Below, in pieces: positions 1 through 7,806 of a stretch of 11,534 nt of DNA (the stretch's first letter is position 1; the number at the start of each line of letters is the position of its first letter). A program made the position numbers and the translations under genes. The notes beneath the pieces are model-generated. The model had not been told where the DNA came from and ran no database searches. It was given only the letters and a program-made list of their open reading frames with translations. The stretch comes from Paraglomus occultum (Eukaryota; Glomeromycota; Glomeromycetes; Paraglomerales; Paraglomeraceae), in NCBI GenBank assembly GCA_910592205.1, contig CAJVPJ010001193.1:1-11534 (forward strand). The letters run 5' to 3'.

Positions 1-259
<259 letters not shown>

Positions 260-335
260 CTGATATTTAAAATAACCACACTTTGTGTGCCTTTACACCC
301 ACCCATGCGGGCCATTTTCTTATATCGTTCTTTGT

Positions 336-535
336 AAAGTGGTGAAGGCTTGCGCAGAAATAGTCAACAGGCTAATTACTGCACATGAGAACAATAAAGA
401 CGTTAATCTCAATGGCTTAAAGACAAAGTACTCGAAGAGAACTAAATTAAAAATTAACCGAAATTGGTTGATATAATAGCTGCCATACCTGAAGCATATA
501 GAAAGGCACTATTACCAAAGTTAAACCTGTGTGGA
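336..535 (+). pseudogene. ELP3: ELP3 N-terminal exon, inverted relative to the rest of the gene
   Basis: Plus-strand sequence encodes the conserved N-terminal helical region of ELP3. One frame (from about 336) gives KACAEIVNRLITAHENNKDV and NLNGLKTKYSK. At about 457-460 the frame shifts by one missing base, and the next frame continues with PKLVDIIAAIPEAYRKALLP and KL. The conserved KAKPVRTASG stretch that should follow is shortened to NLCG, and the exon ends at a GGA|GTAAGT donor (535/536). In family terms this is the SG|IA junction where the minus-strand exon at 259 begins. The two parts would therefore once have been adjacent exons, but they now face opposite ways. The 1-nt deletion and the lost codons show it is not functional. 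A second, independently inserted fragment is the alternative to an inversion. Confidence 0.88.
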
Positions 536-1825
536 GTAAGTCACGTTGCTATAAAATGATGTCTGATCGGAAACTTGACCTTTGTGCTAACGATATTGGC
601 ATTGATAATACCTGAGTTGGACCTTTATCCACAGAACAAGATCGTAGATGAATTCAGAAGAAAAGTTTGAAACGTCAATTGATTATGCAATGTATAGAAT
701 GGTTTTTTATACATTATATACTGTATAATCCAATAGTGCAGTGTGGCTGCCGATGATTGGATGCGATGGAAGAAAAAGGATTAGTGGCTAAGCGAATTCA
801 TTAGCTTATCACGTTCAATGAATCGTTATTAGATTGATTACACGGTATGTAATCGAATAATATTCCTTTATTTCATACTAGTCTTGCGCCGGAAGAGACG
901 TTTATATTCTAATAAAAGGAAATATACGGCATATTGAACGAAACATTAGTATTTGGGAAAAAAATTGACGTAATACTAATAGCAGTTTGATTATTATTAT
1001 CGTGTTATTTCCGAAGCGTTTACTTTCTGCCACTGATGCAAGTCGCCTTTACCTTTTGTCGTAGATTGTCTTCTGGCCAGATTCGTTAGTTTATTGGATG
1101 AAAACTTCACTATGTTTATGCTTTTTAGGCAAGCGGACAATTCCAGTCACTTTTGTTGTTAAAGTTTGAGTTGATTTTTGTATACTCTACTAGTTTTTTT
1201 TAACGTTGAGTTGGCTTTTAGTTTGTATAGACTGGTGGACAACAGCAATCTGCTTTATCGTAGTAGATTGTATTTTTTGTTTCTGTTTTTATCGTTTAAT
1301 TATTCTCCAAAACATAATACTTGATGAGAGAGATCCGGATTTAGCGCGGATAAATTACATTCTACAAAGTCGTGATATAGTTTTCCATTACAGTCTATTG
1401 CAAATTATTTGCAGTAAATGTATCAAGAAATAATAATGGTTTGATTCGGGTCATTAAATGAAAGTGGAAAAGTGATTTTGTTAGAGATTTGCACAAATTT
1501 TATTATACGTTGATTGCTTACATACGTAAGCCTAAACTTAAATGCGGTCTTTTTTTAAAACGATATTTTAATTTGGTTTACGAACCATAGGCACGCGGTA
1601 TGGTCTGACATTGTGTAGAAAAGTATTATACAAAAAAACAACAGCAACGGAATCTATCAGTTAACTTGTCAAATATATTTATTTACTAGTGAGTTGGTTA
1701 TAGTATTATTACTGGACTGGATCTAATTAAACCATGCTTATGTGCATAATTAGAATGTTTTACGAAATTGACCGGTCTTAAATAATACGTATTTAGTGTC
1801 GATAGTATAGCTGAGTCCCGACTCG
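536..1825. other. Gene-poor AT-rich stretch
   Basis: No convincing gene on either strand. Short open frames occur: 1041-1160 plus reads CKSPLPFVVDCLLARFVSLL and onward for about 38 codons, and 1206-1433 plus is a cysteine- and aromatic-rich frame opening with TTG. Neither has a recognisable motif or paired splice signals. No tRNA, rRNA or inverted-terminal-repeat structure was seen. Confidence 0.5.
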
Positions 1826-1905
1826 TATAAAAAGGCAGCGGTTTGTTTTACCACGACATACAGTCCGGCCGATTTTATATATTACTAAGACTAAGACTAA
1901 GACTA
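1826..1905 (+). promoter_or_regulatory. Possible TATA-type core promoter plus hexamer repeat
   Basis: TATAAAAA at 1826-1833 sits in a locally less AT-rich patch. About 58 bp downstream is a perfect (ACTAAG)3 tandem at 1884-1901. No convincing coding region follows: the first ATG at 1951 opens only 11 codons. This could be a promoter whose gene has decayed, or chance in AT-rich DNA. Confidence 0.15.
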
Positions 1906-2338
1906 TGTAAGTCAAGGTTTTGTGACAACAAATTTATTTAATTAACTAAAATGCAATGGACACGGTACTCGGAACAGAAATTATGAATAGGTACCAAATT
2001 AGTTTATCAATTTAAATAAGCAGTTAAACACCTCATGTTTTTGATGTCATTATTATTAGCATGTCGCTTGTTCTTTAACAAGTTTGAGAATATCAGTCAT
2101 TGGAACGAAAAATTGCGTTTGGTGTTTACACATTAATTATAATAACTCGGGATGCCGTAAAGACTCGCCTTTAATACATTTTAAATACTTGTAGTACCAC
2201 AATACGAACCTTGACCTATCAATAATCAATTATTTACCTCTCATCAAATTATTTAATACATATTATAACTGTTATCAGTATCCGACCGATCTAATTTGGA
2301 CAAGAATGAGCGGACGATTGAAAATTCCTTGTGTATAG
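1906..2338. other. Gene-poor AT-rich stretch
   Basis: No open frame of note, no splice-site chain and no repeat longer than background was seen on either strand. Confidence 0.5.
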
Positions 2339-2518
2339 TGTACAATAAACTTGACATTTGTGAAGTGTTCAGCTCGATCGGATGTCTCCAGTAAAAGTAC
2401 GACTACATCGGCCATCAGTACACATGCCCCTTTGCAATCACATTTTACTCGACTTCTCGATGCAACTTTAACTACGCTTTGGCCTCTTGCCGCCTCTCTT
2501 AATGATATCGTTCGTTGA
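2339..2518 (+). CDS. Possible exon or relic, 59 codons without ATG
   Basis: From just after a TAG at 2336-2338 to a TGA at 2516-2518 one frame stays open for 59 codons and has no ATG. Its composition is unlike the AT-rich surroundings. It is serine/threonine-rich at first (SARSDVSSKSTTTSAI), then hydrophobic and amphipathic (LLDATLTTLWPLAASLNDIV). A second frame is also open over 2394-2501. I recognise no family. It could be the last exon of a gene, a transposon relic, or a chance frame in a patch of higher GC. It lies immediately before the degenerate repeat field. Confidence 0.25.
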   Translation, partial: CTINLTFVKCSARSDVSSKSTTTSAISTHAPLQSHFTRLLDATLTTLWPLAASLNDIVR

Positions 2519-2536
2519 GGGATACCATCTAATTCT

Positions 2537-3011
2537 GGCGTAATACGCGTGGCTCAACATGAGTTCTTTGAATTACCGAATTCGTTAGCGATGGTTCTTC
2601 CATTGATGTGAGATGCAATATACAAGGTAAGTAAACATTGCTCAGTATATCATACTTTGAGTTACTAAATACGTTAGTAATGGTTTTTTTATTGGTGCGA
2701 AGAGGCGTAATAAGCGTGGCTCAACATGTTATTGTGCATAAGTGCCTTGAATTACTGAATTCGTCAGTGATGGTTCCTCCATTGGTGTGAGATGCAATAC
2801 ACGGTACGTTAGTAATGATTCTTTCATCAGTGCAATGATGCAAACATTGAATAAATTTGTATTAAATTGCTTTGAGCAACTGAATATAAGCTTTATTTCT
2901 TCGATCAGTGCGAAAAATAGAAACACGACTATATTAAAATGCATAACCAACACGGCTCAAACATATTCCTTAAATTACTAAATGCGTTAGCGATAAGTCT
3001 GAAATGCAAAA
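2537..3011. repeat. Field of degenerate ~50-bp repeats
   Basis: A module with the approximate core ATTACTGAATTCGTTAG followed by TGATGGTTCTTCCATTGG and TGTGAGATGCAATA recurs at about 2567-2620, 2655-2700, 2746-2799, 2801-2845 (truncated), 2870-2916 and 2968-3011. A second module, GGCGTAATAAGCGTGGCTCAACAT, stands upstream of some copies (2537-2560, 2704-2727, and a remnant at 2951-2964). Copies are diverged and unevenly spaced, so this is an old array. Short reading frames on both strands here follow from the repeats and look non-coding. Confidence 0.75.
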
Positions 3012-3152
3012 TTCGCATCTGTGTGTTACTGACCGTATTTTTAGGCTTACCAAATTGGGTTTAAAAGTGCGTTTTATTTTAACCAGCCCCAACTGATTTA
3101 GCTACTGGCTTTTTGAGAACGAAATAATAAGACCAATCATACTATTATACAA

Positions 3153-3200
3153 TTTAAGGTTCGAGTTACCACATACAGTTTAAGGTTCGAGTTACCACAT
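3153..3200. repeat. 22-bp perfect direct repeat, 26-bp period
   Basis: TTTAAGGTTCGAGTTACCAC plus AT occurs at 3153-3174 and again at 3179-3200, separated by ACAG. The match is exact over 22 bp, so the duplication is recent compared with the degenerate array just upstream. Confidence 0.95.
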
Positions 3201-4083
3201 CCCGTTAGCTATTGTGCAGGAAAAGCGCTTGTTAGAATGCACTTTGCCTTGATTGATTAAAGTTACGTTCACCAACTTTTGAGGGTCTAATCTTGTGAGC
3301 TAACAGCCACCTACTTTTGTGACTACCATCTTTCAACTGTAGTAATAGACATTTGGTTATGGTTTAAGTGATAAAACTGGAAATGAGAAGATAGTATAAG
3401 TAGCGTACTGTTTGCTATCGTCATATTATTACGATGTCTATCAAAAATTTTGAGCTAATCAAACAACTCTATGTGTGCTTTTTTTGTTAAATGTTTATAT
3501 TATAGACAAAAAAATTACGGTTTGTAATCTTGACTTTGCTTTGGGTCATCAGAAAACTTCTTTGTGCTCGGGGAATTGATCGAGCGATCTTTCTGTATTT
3601 CTGTATGCATAGTTTTTCGAATGTTTTATGATCAGACATACCAACCTGCGATTACGATAATGTCTATAATACTGTAATAATAGTCAATACTATTTATACT
3701 CTTTCTTCGATAACTTAGCCTAGATTATGCAGACCATATGTAAGCGATAATAAACATAAATCGATCGAACGATCCTTCCTATGATCACTACGGTCTTTCC
3801 GGGAATAATCAGTTGGATATTACTTCTGGTGAACGGAAAAGTTAAAGAATAGGTGCCTGAGCGTAGCCTTAGTTCAACCCATGCAGATTTAACGTTTAAG
3901 AGGACTTAAGGTTTATTGAAAATAGCAAGTTTATTATTGATAATAATAGCAAACAGCCAAAAATATATGTGAATTTGATTTTGGGTCTTGACGGGAACGA
4001 AAACGCAGCGTACATTGGGAGGGGATTATATGCAAATTGAAAGAGTTGATTTCATATTATTCTAACAACATTTTGACATCCAT
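3201..4083. other. Gene-poor AT-rich stretch
   Basis: Nothing supportable as a gene. About 41 codons are open on the plus strand near 3510-3630 with a hydrophobic composition and no motif. A small palindrome (TTATTAT/ATAATAA) lies around 3930-3950. This stretch would hold the 3' flank of the minus-strand Sel1-Myb gene. Confidence 0.45.
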
Positions 4084-4089
4084 TTTATT
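4084..4089 (-). terminator. Candidate polyadenylation signal of the Sel1-Myb gene
   Basis: The minus strand reads AATAAA just after the stop codon at 4096-4098. It is well placed for 3'-end processing of the Sel1-Myb transcript, though in AT-rich DNA a chance hexamer is possible. Confidence 0.35.
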
Positions 4090-4095
4090 CACGGC

Positions 4096-5983
4096 TCAAT
4101 GACCGAGCTCTTTGCCGTTAAAAGAAATTCTATTGCCATCTTTTCCTCGCTGTTGATTATTTAAGCACAATTGGTTAGTAAATTTACTACAAAAATTCTT
4201 GATATTACAGATAAACGTCTGTAAGACTTGCCATGAATAATCTTTCAAGTCTTCTCTATTCCAGAATTCGTCACCTGACAAGTTCATTTGATTCTCGGAT
4301 TCGTCGACTGCCAAGTCCATTTGATTCTCGGATTCGTCTACTGCCAAATTCACTTTATTCCCGAATTTGTCTAATGCCGATTTCACTTTATTCTCAGAAT
4401 TGTGCTTACTCAGGGCTTCCACCTCTTTGAAGTTTTTCAAACCCATTAATACCTTACCCTCTACTTCCGACACCTGGCTAATGAATATTTGAATATGAAA
4501 GAGATTTGTTAGTAAAAATTACTAGAAATTCCATAACACAAATAACGCCTGTAAGACTAACTGTGACAACCCTTTCGTGGCAAGATATAGCTTTATATAT
4601 TCACGAGCGGTTTTTTCATAATTTTTAGCAAGTTTCTTGCGAACGATATTGTGATAAACGTTTTTACACGAGTTTGCCGTACGTCCGTTTTCAAGTTGTT
4701 TTGAAATGTCTGACCATCCTTTTTTTCCTACGTCATGCAGATAATAAACAGTGGCAACCTCTATATCTGAGAACGCTTTTTTGTTGACTATTTGATAAAA
4801 GATGCGTTAGTGAATTTATTGACAATGCTGGCGTAAAAAACTTATGTTCAATTTTTTACCTCCGTTTAAACAAGACAGCCATTGTTCTCTCATTTGCTTG
4901 CCATTCCGACTAGGATGGTGTACAGAGTTCTTTTCCCAGTTATGTGGACCATACACTTTTACTATTTCTATGAGTATTTTATCTTCCTGTCATCATTAGG
5001 AATGTAACGATAGTGAAATGAATAAGACAAAATCATTGAATAAACGTCTAAATATAAAGTATACTATATGTCACATTTACCTCAGGAGTCCAATGTCCCT
5101 GCTTCGTTTTGTATTTGTGCTGTTTCCCATCCTGGCTACCACCACTGTAAGTTAGTGGATAATATCCTGCAAAAAACGAACGACGACTCACGCGAGCGGA
5201 CGTACGGGCGGGGTAAATGTTATCATCCTTATCTGCTCCAGTTCCATTGGTGTAACATACACCAAGACTATTTTGAGCACTGGCATCTCCTCGTTCATCA
5301 TCAACTGCCCTTTGTTCATCCTTTTCTACTCCAGTTTCATCTTCATAACATGATGCAAGATTATGCTGAGCACTAGCATGTCCTTGTTTAGCTGCTTTTT
5401 TATACCATTCAGCTGCTTTTTGTTCATCCTTTTCTACTCCAGTTCCATTCTCATAACACCAACCAAGATTATATTGAGCACTGGCATGTTCTTGTTCAGC
5501 TGCTTTTTTATACCATTCAGCTGCTTTTTGTTCATCCTTTTCTACTCCAGTTCCATCTTCATAACATAAAGCAAGATTATATTGAGCTCTGGCATATCCT
5601 TGTTCAGCAGCTTTTTCATACCATTCAACTGCTTTTTGTTCACTTTTTTTTACTCCAGTTCCATTATTATAAAATACACCAAGACTATATTGAGCACCAG
5701 CATCTCCTTGTTCAGCTGCTTTTTCATACCATTCAACTGCTTTTTGTTCATCCTTTTCTACTCCAGTTCCATTGGCATAACATAAAGCAAGACTATATTG
5801 AGAACTGACATGTCCTTGTTCTGCTGCTTTTTCATACCATTCAACTGCTTTTTGTTCATCCTTTTCTACTCCAATTCCATTGGCATAAAATAAAGCAACT
5901 TGAGACTGAGCAATGGCATCTCCTTGTTCAGCTTTTCTGGGTATTAGTATTTGGTATAACACGCGGTGATTCCCTTCTTTCAT
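4096..5983 (-). CDS. Sel1-repeat / two-repeat Myb fusion protein, at least 4 exons
   Basis: Exon 1 (5983-5081) starts at an ATG and encodes 301 residues: about seven Sel1 repeats of 36 aa (residues 18-255), a basic linker, then GHWTPE. A 94-nt intron (5080-4987, GTAAAT..CCTAATGATGACAG) leads in phase to exon 2 (4986-4860, 42 codons plus one base). A 72-nt intron (4859-4788, GTAAAA..CACTAAC..ATAG) leads to exon 3 (from 4787). Exons 1-2 form Myb repeat 1 with W-x19-W-x18-W spacing and RNGKQMREQW in the recognition helix. Exon 3 forms repeat 2 (first W replaced by F, third by Y) with GRTANSCKNVYHNIVRKKL. Exon 3 probably splices at 4540/4539 to exon 4 (4473-4096), which has an acidic 11-residue repeat; without that splice the frame stops at 4522-4524. 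The spliced product is about 550 residues. Sel1 repeats are protein-binding scaffolds and R2R3-like Myb domains bind DNA, so a nuclear regulator is inferred. Junctions 1 and 2 are strong, junction 3 is tentative. Confidence 0.8.
4174..4233 (-). repeat. Diverged ~60-bp duplication, copy 1 (partner at 4508-4566)
   Basis: This stretch aligns with 4508-4566. Both read, on the minus strand, a CTTACAG(A/G)CG motif, a short coding tail (SWQVLQTFI here, SQLVLQALF in the partner), then AT-rich sequence ending in AGTAAATTTACTAAC or AGTAATTTTTACTAAC. This copy is followed by a possible acceptor AATCAACAG, so it may be an exon end plus intron duplicated as a block. If this copy is also spliced (T|GTAATA donor), the C-terminus of exon 4 differs from the unspliced reading. 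Confidence 0.7.
4267..4398 (-). repeat. 33-bp coding repeat, 11-residue units
   Basis: Four units of 11 residues stand in tandem in exon 4: SENKVKSALDK, FGNKVNLAVDE, SENQMDLAVDE and SENQMNLSGDE, with a partial fifth (FWNREDL). The pattern is x-x-N-[KQ]-[VM]-x-[LS]-[AS]-x-D-[EK]. Hydrophobic residues recur every 11, as in extended amphipathic helices. The two middle units are almost identical in DNA. Confidence 0.9.
4474..4539 (-). other. Probable intron 3 of Sel1-Myb gene (66 nt)
   Basis: The proposed donor TTT|GTGTTA is weak. The branch TTTACTAACAAAT and acceptor TTAGCCAG|GTGTCGG are good, and phase 0 fits both flanks. The same exon-end to branch-site stretch is duplicated at 4174-4233. A GC donor at 4549/4548 (CAG|GCGTTA) or an acceptor four bases upstream (ATTCATTAG) are alternatives. 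Confidence 0.45.
4788..4859 (-). other. Intron 2 of Sel1-Myb gene (72 nt)
   Basis: The donor G|GTAAAAAAT is followed by the branch-like TTCACTAACGC and the acceptor CAAATAG. Phase 1 joins WLSCLNG to VNKKAF, the usual spacing between two Myb repeats. In-frame stops lie inside the intron (TAA at 4807-4809 and 4816-4818). Confidence 0.85.
4987..5080 (-). other. Intron 1 of Sel1-Myb gene (94 nt)
   Basis: The donor GAG|GTAAATG and the acceptor CCTAATGATGACAG|GAAGAT are in phase 0. Splicing converts GHWTPE into the canonical Myb start WTPEEDKILIEIV. Reading through gives an unrelated ten-residue tail and a stop, so the Myb continuation strongly supports this intron. Confidence 0.85.
5219..5932 (-). 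repeat. 108-bp coding repeat array (Sel1 units)
   Basis: Six to seven tandem units of 108 bp encode the 36-residue Sel1 repeats, with the consensus core GTGVEKDEQKAVEWYEKAAE. A marker stretch at the DEQKA region recurs at 5313, 5421, 5529, 5637, 5745 and 5853, exactly 108 bp apart. Most of it is identical at DNA level, including at third codon positions, which points to recent unit duplication or gene conversion. The unit at 5529-5637 to 5745 carries a variant (KKSEQ). The sixth unit lost about five residues (AVDDERGDAS in place of AVEWYEKAAEQGDAS). Confidence 0.93.
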
Positions 5984-6312
5984 TTTCGTATAAGCAGTAT
6001 AAATACACCAATTCTATCGAAAATCAAAATATTAATATATTGGTATTAGTATGCCACTTCAGAAAAGTCCAATTTCGCAATATTAATATTATAATTAATA
6101 TGCAATGTAGTAGTAGTGTAACGATGGATGTGTCAATCGAAAAATTCGAATGCATACTAATACCTTCTATTTATCACAAAGTGCAAATGTTTATGCGTCA
6201 TACCGGCGAGTACAAATGAAGAGAGGTTTAAACGCCAATATAAATAGCCTTTCACAAGTGAACTATATGAACATTACTGTCGAGCCTTTTTCTTGCAAAT
6301 AAGACGTGTCGC
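5984..6312. promoter_or_regulatory. Divergent spacer between Sel1-Myb gene and plus-strand gene
   Basis: About 330 bp separate the two proposed start codons, so promoters for both directions probably lie here. It holds a perfect 13-bp inverted repeat, GGTATTAGTATGC at 6042-6054 and GCATACTAATACC at 6152-6164, plus AT-rich AATATTAATATT palindromes between. TACTAATACC also resembles a splice branch site. On the minus strand it precedes TTTTCGATAG (a possible acceptor near 6016), so the Sel1-Myb gene could have an upstream exon. Confidence 0.35.
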
Positions 6313-7280
6313 ATGTTTGTGGGAAAACTGACTGAATACGTATGTACGTTTTGTTTTAACTTGTTTGACTGGCATAGTGTTGTTTCATTCAAGCAAGTTT
6401 TATCCCTTAAACTGTCTTGTCGGCAAATTTGCCTACAATTGGAATGGAATACAGTTAGGGGGTTGCATAGGGCTAAATGCAAGGTCGCAAGGTAAATAGG
6501 AATTCAGTAAGACGCGTCAATTACAAGTGGCGGGCGTTTACTGATACTGTATGATTATTACAGACCTATTCTCCGCCGCGGAAGAAGTTACTTTCACTGG
6601 GCTGTTAACATGCTTATTACTGGAAATATCCAAAGCTTTGATAAGCAGGTAAGAGTATATCATCGTTGCTATAGATACTGTGGTTGAGATACATAGACGA
6701 CAATAGTTTGGTTAACCTTTGCAAGTTCCGCCTTTATGCATGATACTCGGTTCATCAATTTGATTAATCCAAGGCATTTCATATTAATTGTTTGTCCTTT
6801 TCAGATAGCCCAAACGACTGACGCGATATCAAAGAAGCCATGGAAATGCTTAGAGTGCCTGGAAATGATTGAGGTAATATATTAATTTGCTGTTATTATG
6901 TATGCTGCAATAATAACTTGTAACGTAATATGGCATTTAAAACATCTAGCTTCGCCCTCACTTGAGATGTCAGCTCGTACATTGTATGCTGATACAAGCA
7001 TTCGGTCATGATTACTTTCGTTTTACTTGGAGATTACGAACACTTCGGAGACGTGATCAGACACGTGGGAAGAGATCCCTTCCTCTTAGTAGCAGCTATC
7101 AGACGGAAATTGCGGTTTAACGCAAAGTTTACGAAAACCGTCAAGATTGCGGCAATACTCTTCGCGGCCACCGGTTCTTTTCCAAATTGTCTGTCCGAAT
7201 TTTTCCGTCTCAATCATCAGCATCTCCTCCCAAACCACTTCTTTGTCTCGATGATGACTATGATGTCTGGGTCTGTCTGA
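6313..7280 (+). CDS. Spliced gene of unknown family with CxxC element
   Basis: Exon A opens at ATG 6313 (frame open from 6271) and ends at 6491 (GCAAG|GTAAAT). Intron 6492-6563 is 72 nt with a TTACAG end. Exon B (6564-6648) reads PILRRGRSYFHWAVNMLITG and ends DKQ|GTAAGA. Intron 6649-6804 is 156 nt with a TTTTCAG end. Exon C (6805-6873) reads IAQTTDAISKKPWKCLECLE and ends at GAG|GTAATA. All three exons join in compatible phases (2, 0, 0) without a stop. A fourth exon probably starts at 6999 (ACAAG acceptor) and runs to a TGA/TCTGA-type stop at 7278-7280, reading GDYEHFGDVIRHVGRDPFLL. Acceptors at 6949 or 6973 would give a different frame ending at 7118. Exon A has YVCTFCFNLF, like the first half of a C2H2 zinc finger but without histidines; KPWKCLEC in exon C looks similar. 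I do not recognise the family. Metal binding is only a guess. Confidence 0.45.
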
Positions 7281-7366
7281 CCGATAAGCAAAAGTCGGCT
7301 CGGAAAGAGGCTAAGAAACAGCAATTGGTTTCTATGGGAAAAATGAGGGCTCGTGGGATGCCCTGA
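7121..7366 (+). CDS. Alternative open frame overlapping end of previous gene
   Basis: 81 codons open without ATG, in the frame reached by the 6949 or 6973 acceptors but separated from it by one TAA (7118-7120). The composition is protein-like: GNTLRGHRFFSKLSVRIF, then PPKPLLCLDDDYDVWVCLTD and a lysine-rich KQKSARKEAKKQQLV. In the next frame, coding-like sequence continues after the stop (EDEYRVVPRTSGRTIALKMV), as if a single base had been gained or lost near 7362. This may be the true downstream exon(s), with a missed intron over the TAA, or a decayed exon. It competes with the 6999-7280 reading. Confidence 0.3.
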   Translation, partial: RKVYENRQDCGNTLRGHRFFSKLSVRIFPSQSSASPPKPLLCLDDDYDVWVCLTDKQKSARKEAKKQQLVSMGKMRARGMP

Positions 7367-7583
7367 AGATGAATATCGTGTTGTGCCACGTACTTCCGGA
7401 CGAACAATAGCCTTGAAGATGGTCTCCCACCTCGCAATACTTACGAGACCAGGATTCCTGCTTGTACAAACAATGTGGTAGCACTTTTGCTGCCGAACAG
7501 AGCAGTAAGTATAGTCTACAACATATCGTTTTTCTTGTTCATCTTTTAGTCTTTACTCATAACTGTCGATTATTTTAATGCAG

Positions 7584-7699
7584 CTTGCTCTGCCTGTATC
7601 ATCCGTTTCCGTTTAATACGGAACTTCCGGGTACTATGTATAATGAAGCTATAGATCCTTGCGTCGAAGAGTACATTTTTGCTGAATTGTGTTTGCGTG
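7584..7699 (+). CDS. Probable internal exon, product unknown
   Basis: It is flanked by a textbook acceptor (TTATTTTAATGCAG at 7583) and donor (G|GTGAGT at 7700). The upstream intron would start at GTAAGT 7505 (79 nt). One frame is open across the exon, 38 codons reading LLCLYHPFPFNTELPGTMYN and then EAIDPCVEEYIFAELCLR. Entry phase 2 would need the upstream frame that has a TAG at 7477-7479, so the join to 7505 is imperfect; a GTAGCA donor near 7477 would avoid it. Likely part of the same transcription unit as 6313-7280 or a neighbour. No family recognised. Confidence 0.35.
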
Positions 7700-7806
7700 G
7701 TGAGTGGGGTCATAGGCGAAAATGTGGGAGAAGTCTGTGCTATTTAAGTGGATGGATCAAGAGTAGGGAATATTAATGGAATTAAACAAATCGTATAGGA
7801 CTCTAG

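Noticed and set aside
540-595. Possible second copy of the ELP3 IALVAMMCKP exon on the plus strand (TTGCTATAAAATGATGTCT)
   Set aside because: The similarity is short and needs gaps; not distinguishable from chance by eye.
1206-1433. 75-codon plus-strand hydrophobic frame
   Set aside because: It opens with TTG and is rich in I, C and F as expected of AT-rich noncoding DNA; no motif or splice partners.
2537-3011. Repeat field considered as a CRISPR array
   Set aside because: Copies are diverged, spacing is irregular, and the window is eukaryotic.
5068-5785. Plus-strand open frames of 67-102 codons rich in F, S, L and C
   Set aside because: They are the antisense of the Sel1 array and repeat with the same 108-bp period.
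6193-6219. MRHTGEYK, like a C2H2 zinc-finger linker
   Set aside because: No zinc-ligand cysteines or histidines at finger spacing precede it, and a stop follows at once; probably chance.
6252-6482. 76-codon minus-strand frame
   Set aside because: Antisense to exon A of the plus-strand spliced gene, which has supporting splice phases.
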